Shown: one piece after another, positions 61,581 to 64,000 of the stretch
Position numbering within the stretch: position 1 is the stretch's first letter
Layout of the letters: the number at the start of each line of letters is the position of its first letter
Source of the DNA: Syntrophobacter fumaroxidans MPOB
GTDB lineage: Bacteria; Desulfobacterota; Syntrophobacteria; Syntrophobacterales; Syntrophobacteraceae
Reading direction: 5' to 3'
Assembly (NCBI RefSeq): GCF_000014965.1
Contig: NC_008554.1
Location: forward strand, 4,638,001 to 4,702,000
Length of the DNA stretch: 64,000 nt
Notes under the pieces: generated by a model
What the model saw: only the letters and a program-made list of their open reading frames with translations
Database searches by the model: none
Told to the model about the DNA's origin: nothing
Translations under genes and position numbers: made by a program

Positions 61581-64000
61581 ACGAAAACGAGAACAACACC
61601 GCCAGAAACGCCTGGCTCATCCGTCTCGGTGACGAAGCACGCAACCGGCGCTTTTCTGTGACCGTCGATCACGGCTCTTCACTCTTTCGGGGTGTCGAGG
61701 AAGGTGACGGCGTGCTGATCGCCGGTGGCGACCCGTTGGCTGCGGTTTCGTTCGCCCGTATCTACCGCATTCGCGCCAAGCTCGACGAAACGACATTCTT
61801 CTTCGATGGCGTCCTTCCCGTGAATGGCGGAAAGACTTTGACCGACCTCGGTGTGACCGCACCCGAATCCAAGGCTGCCATGGTGCGACTGGAGTGGCCG
61901 GTATTCGAGGCGGCGCTGAAGACGGCTTGCGGCATCGCCTTCGATGCCCTGCCCGTACTGGAAGGCGATTCCGCCGAGGAACAGGACTACGTGCGGGAAC
62001 TTCTCCAGTTGGCCGTCATCGATGACCTGCTCGGTCCGGCGGACGGGCCGGTCGAGGAGATCGTGGGCATGAGCGTCCGCGATCGCTACCTGGTCGGCAA
62101 GCTGGCTCCGATGGACACGGCTCCGGATGCGGCGGAGACGGACACCTTCGGCGAATCGGGACGTCCGGATTCCGAGGAGCGAGACGATGAAGTCGACACC
62201 TCCACCAATCAATCCCTGGTTCCATCGTCCATGGGGTTCACCTTCTGCGTCGACGGCGAACTGGAAAATGTCCAACTGTTCGCCAACTGGGGGCGTTACG
62301 AACGGACGCAGAGCGAGCGGGAGAACGAAGAGACGGGCAAATCCCCTCGTTGCTGGAAGCGCATACCCTCGGGCGGCTTCGCCGTGGTCTCCCTGAAGAA
62401 GAGGACCATCGAACCGATCCGGATCGACACGGACTGCCCTTCGGTCGTGGTGCAGGGCTCGGTCAGCGCCCCGCTGGAAAACGGCGACAGGCTGGTTACG
62501 CTCTTTCTGGTCAACACCCAGACCATGCCCGAACAGAACCAGGATCAGGCCTGGATATTCCAGCCCGAACTGAGCGTGCGGGACATGGAGGGGCGTGCGG
62601 TGTTCCGGCGTCGCCCGATCCTTCGGGCCGACGAATTCGACGAGGAGCGTGAAGCACTCGAAATGATCTATCGGGACCGGGTCGAGTTCGCCGTCGGACA
62701 TGGCATTTCGGTCCACGCGACCGTATCGGAGGATGATCGCGAGCGGGCCACGGAGGTCAGGACCGCCGTTCTGCCCGAGTACGAGATCCAGGTGACCGAA
62801 ACGCCCGGTCTCGAACCGGAAGACCGCCCGGCCATGCGTCGGATGATTGAGGACGGCCTGCTCGACATGGAGCGACTCGCCGAGCTCGCCACACCCGAAA
62901 AGCGCGACGAACTGGTCGCCGGGCTGAAAGTGTTGACGGACGACTACGCGGAGTGGATCGCCGAAAACCGGAATGCCATCGGCAGCGAGGTCGTGGGATA
63001 CGACATCCCCGCCACCGAAGCGATGGATCGATGCAATCTGATACTGGAAAGGCTGAGAGAAGGCATCGAGGTCCTCGCGTCGGACGACCGGGCGCTGGCC
63101 GCCTTCCGGTTCGCCAACCGGGCCATGGCCTCGCAGCGCATTCACAGCATCTACGCGCTCGCCAGGCGCCGTGGAGACGAGGTGACACTCGACGCGTTGA
63201 ACGTCCGCAAGAACCGCTCGTGGCGACCTTTCCAGTTGGCGTTCATGCTGCTTTCGATTCCGGCACTCGCCGACCCGACTCACCGGGACCGCACCCAACC
63301 CTTGGAGGCTTTCGCCGACCTGCTCTGGTTCCCCACCGGCGGCGGCAAGACCGAGGCCTATCTCGGTGTCGCGGCCTTCACCATGGGCGTCCGTCGCCTC
63401 CAGGGCGACATGGGCGGCCTCGATGGAGGACGCGGCCTGGCCGTGATCATGCGCTACACCTTGCGGTTGCTGACCCTGCAACAGTTTCAACGGGCCACTG
63501 CCCTGATCTGCGCCATGGAAGTGCTGCGCCGGGCCGAACCGGAGGTCTGGGGCGATGCGCCGTTCACCATCGGCCTCTGGGTCGGCCAGCGGGTCACGCC
63601 GAACACCACCGACGAAAGCCACGCGGCGATCGAAAAGGAACGGGACGGCAAGTACGGCACGGGGTCGACCCCGGCCCAGTTGACCAGTTGCCCGTGGTGC
63701 GGTTCCGAGATCGCTCCCGGGCGGGAGATAAGGGTCGACAGGGATCTCGGCCGAACCTTCGTCTACTGTGGCGACAAGTACGGCCGGTGCGAATTCAGCC
63801 AGGCGAAGTCGAAGAACCTGGGGCTTCCGGTCCTGGTGGTGGACGACGAAATCTATCGCCATCCGCCCTCAATGCTGATCGCCACGGTGGACAAGTTCGC
63901 CATGATGGCCTGGCGGGGGCAGGTGCGAGCACTCTTCGGCAAGGCGAACCGCGAATGTCCGCGCCACGGGCTGCTCTGGCCCGAGGCCGACTGCAACGGC
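61577..64000 (+). CDS. drmA: DrmA-like helicase, 3'-truncated by window end (808 codons visible)
   Basis: ATG 61577 overlaps the kinase stop, and the frame is open to the last base without a stop. The Walker A motif FPTGGGKTEAYLG is near residue 586, followed by MRYTLRLLTLQQFQRA, a sequence block characteristic of DrmA. Two Cys pairs (CPWC and CGDKYGRC, about 706-736) suggest a zinc ribbon insert, and a further Cys precedes the window end (CPRHG). The N-terminal 580 residues are a long beta/alpha region. DrmA is the shared DISARM helicase that loads on DNA with DrmB. drmB and drmC should lie beyond the window. Confidence 0.85.
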   Translation, partial: MNENENNTARNAWLIRLGDEARNRRFSVTVDHGSSLFRGVEEGDGVLIAGGDPLAAVSFARIYRIRAKLDETTFFFDGVLPVNGGKTLTDLGVTAPESKAAMVRLEWPVFEAALKTACGIAFDALPVLEGDSAEEQDYVRELLQLAVIDDLLGPADGPVEEIVGMSVRDRYLVGKLAPMDTAPDAAETDTFGESGRPDSEERDDEVDTSTNQSLVPSSMGFTFCVDGELENVQLFANWGRYERTQSERENEETGKSPRCWKRIPSGGFAVVSLKKRTIEPIRIDTDCPSVVVQGSVSAPLENGDRLVTLFLVNTQTMPEQNQDQAWIFQPELSVRDMEGRAVFRRRPILRADEFDEEREALEMIYRDRVEFAVGHGISVHATVSEDDRERATEVRTAVLPEYEIQVTETPGLEPEDRPAMRRMIEDGLLDMERLAELATPEKRDELVAGLKVLTDDYAEWIAENRNAIGSEVVGYDIPATEAMDRCNLILERLREGIEVLASDDRALAAFRFANRAMASQRIHSIYALARRRGDEVTLDALNVRKNRSWRPFQLAFMLLSIPALADPTHRDRTQPLEAFADLLWFPTGGGKTEAYLGVAAFTMGVRRLQGDMGGLDGGRGLAVIMRYTLRLLTLQQFQRATALICAMEVLRRAEPEVWGDAPFTIGLWVGQRVTPNTTDESHAAIEKERDGKYGTGSTPAQLTSCPWCGSEIAPGREIRVDRDLGRTFVYCGDKYGRCEFSQAKSKNLGLPVLVVDDEIYRHPPSMLIATVDKFAMMAWRGQVRALFGKANRECPRHGLLWPEADCNG

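Noticed and set aside
61679-63862. Long minus-strand frame opposite the DrmA gene
   Set aside because: The + strand frame holds Walker A, zinc pairs and a coupled start; the minus frame has no recognisable motif.

Overview
The window is GC-rich and almost fully coding on the + strand. It holds nearly the whole late half of a contractile-tailed (myovirus-type) prophage or phage-derived element, followed by a defence island. The host cannot be named from this sequence. A lipobox lipoprotein, LysM/gp53-type baseplate parts and sigma70-like promoters suggest a Gram-negative, proteobacterium-like host; this is inference. No rRNA, tRNA or CRISPR array was seen.

Layout: (1) 1-3936 has the C-terminal part of a phage primase/helicase, then a two-gene RloA/RloB-type ATPase-Toprim module with its own promoter and terminator. 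(2) 3937-4427 is non-coding and packed with CCACCGCA/TGCGGTGG octamers around an AT-rich stretch, a candidate replication origin. (3) 4428-6138 has an unknown protein, a CD3324-like HTH protein and a small-terminase-like protein. (4) 6139-8376 is a block on the opposite strand: a 45-bp tandem array and a three-gene tyrosine-recombinase operon. (5) 8377-22924 has a lipoprotein, TerL, portal, a giant Mu F-like minor head protein with a kinase-like domain, a Dam-protease-scaffold fusion, decoration and capsid proteins, and head-tail connectors. (6) 22984-48001 is the tail: sheath, tube, chaperone with a -1 frameshift site, tape measure, hub, spike, PAAR, gp25, J, I and fibre proteins. (7) 48250-51048 is a four-gene amidoligase cluster. 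(8) 51083-64000 is a DISARM-type island (HTH, cytosine methylase, DrmD, DrmMI, a small RuvC-fold-like protein, a Ser/Thr kinase, DrmA), cut by the window end.

The late genes form tightly overlapping blocks (many ATGA overlaps). Seven blocks are each preceded by the same bipartite element, CCGAC, 12 bases, then YTTCCGGTAAGTAAC, at fixed spacing. This is most simply a phage-specific late promoter family. The integrase operon sits between two late genes, and the genes downstream of it (lipoprotein, TerL) lack this element, as if the cassette had been inserted into the late operon.

The most notable features are the repeated promoter element, the methyltransferase-protease-scaffold fusion with in-frame internal starts, the kinase-like domain in the minor head protein, the amidoligase/GATase/cyclotransferase cluster, and a DISARM locus carrying both kinds of methylase plus a kinase.
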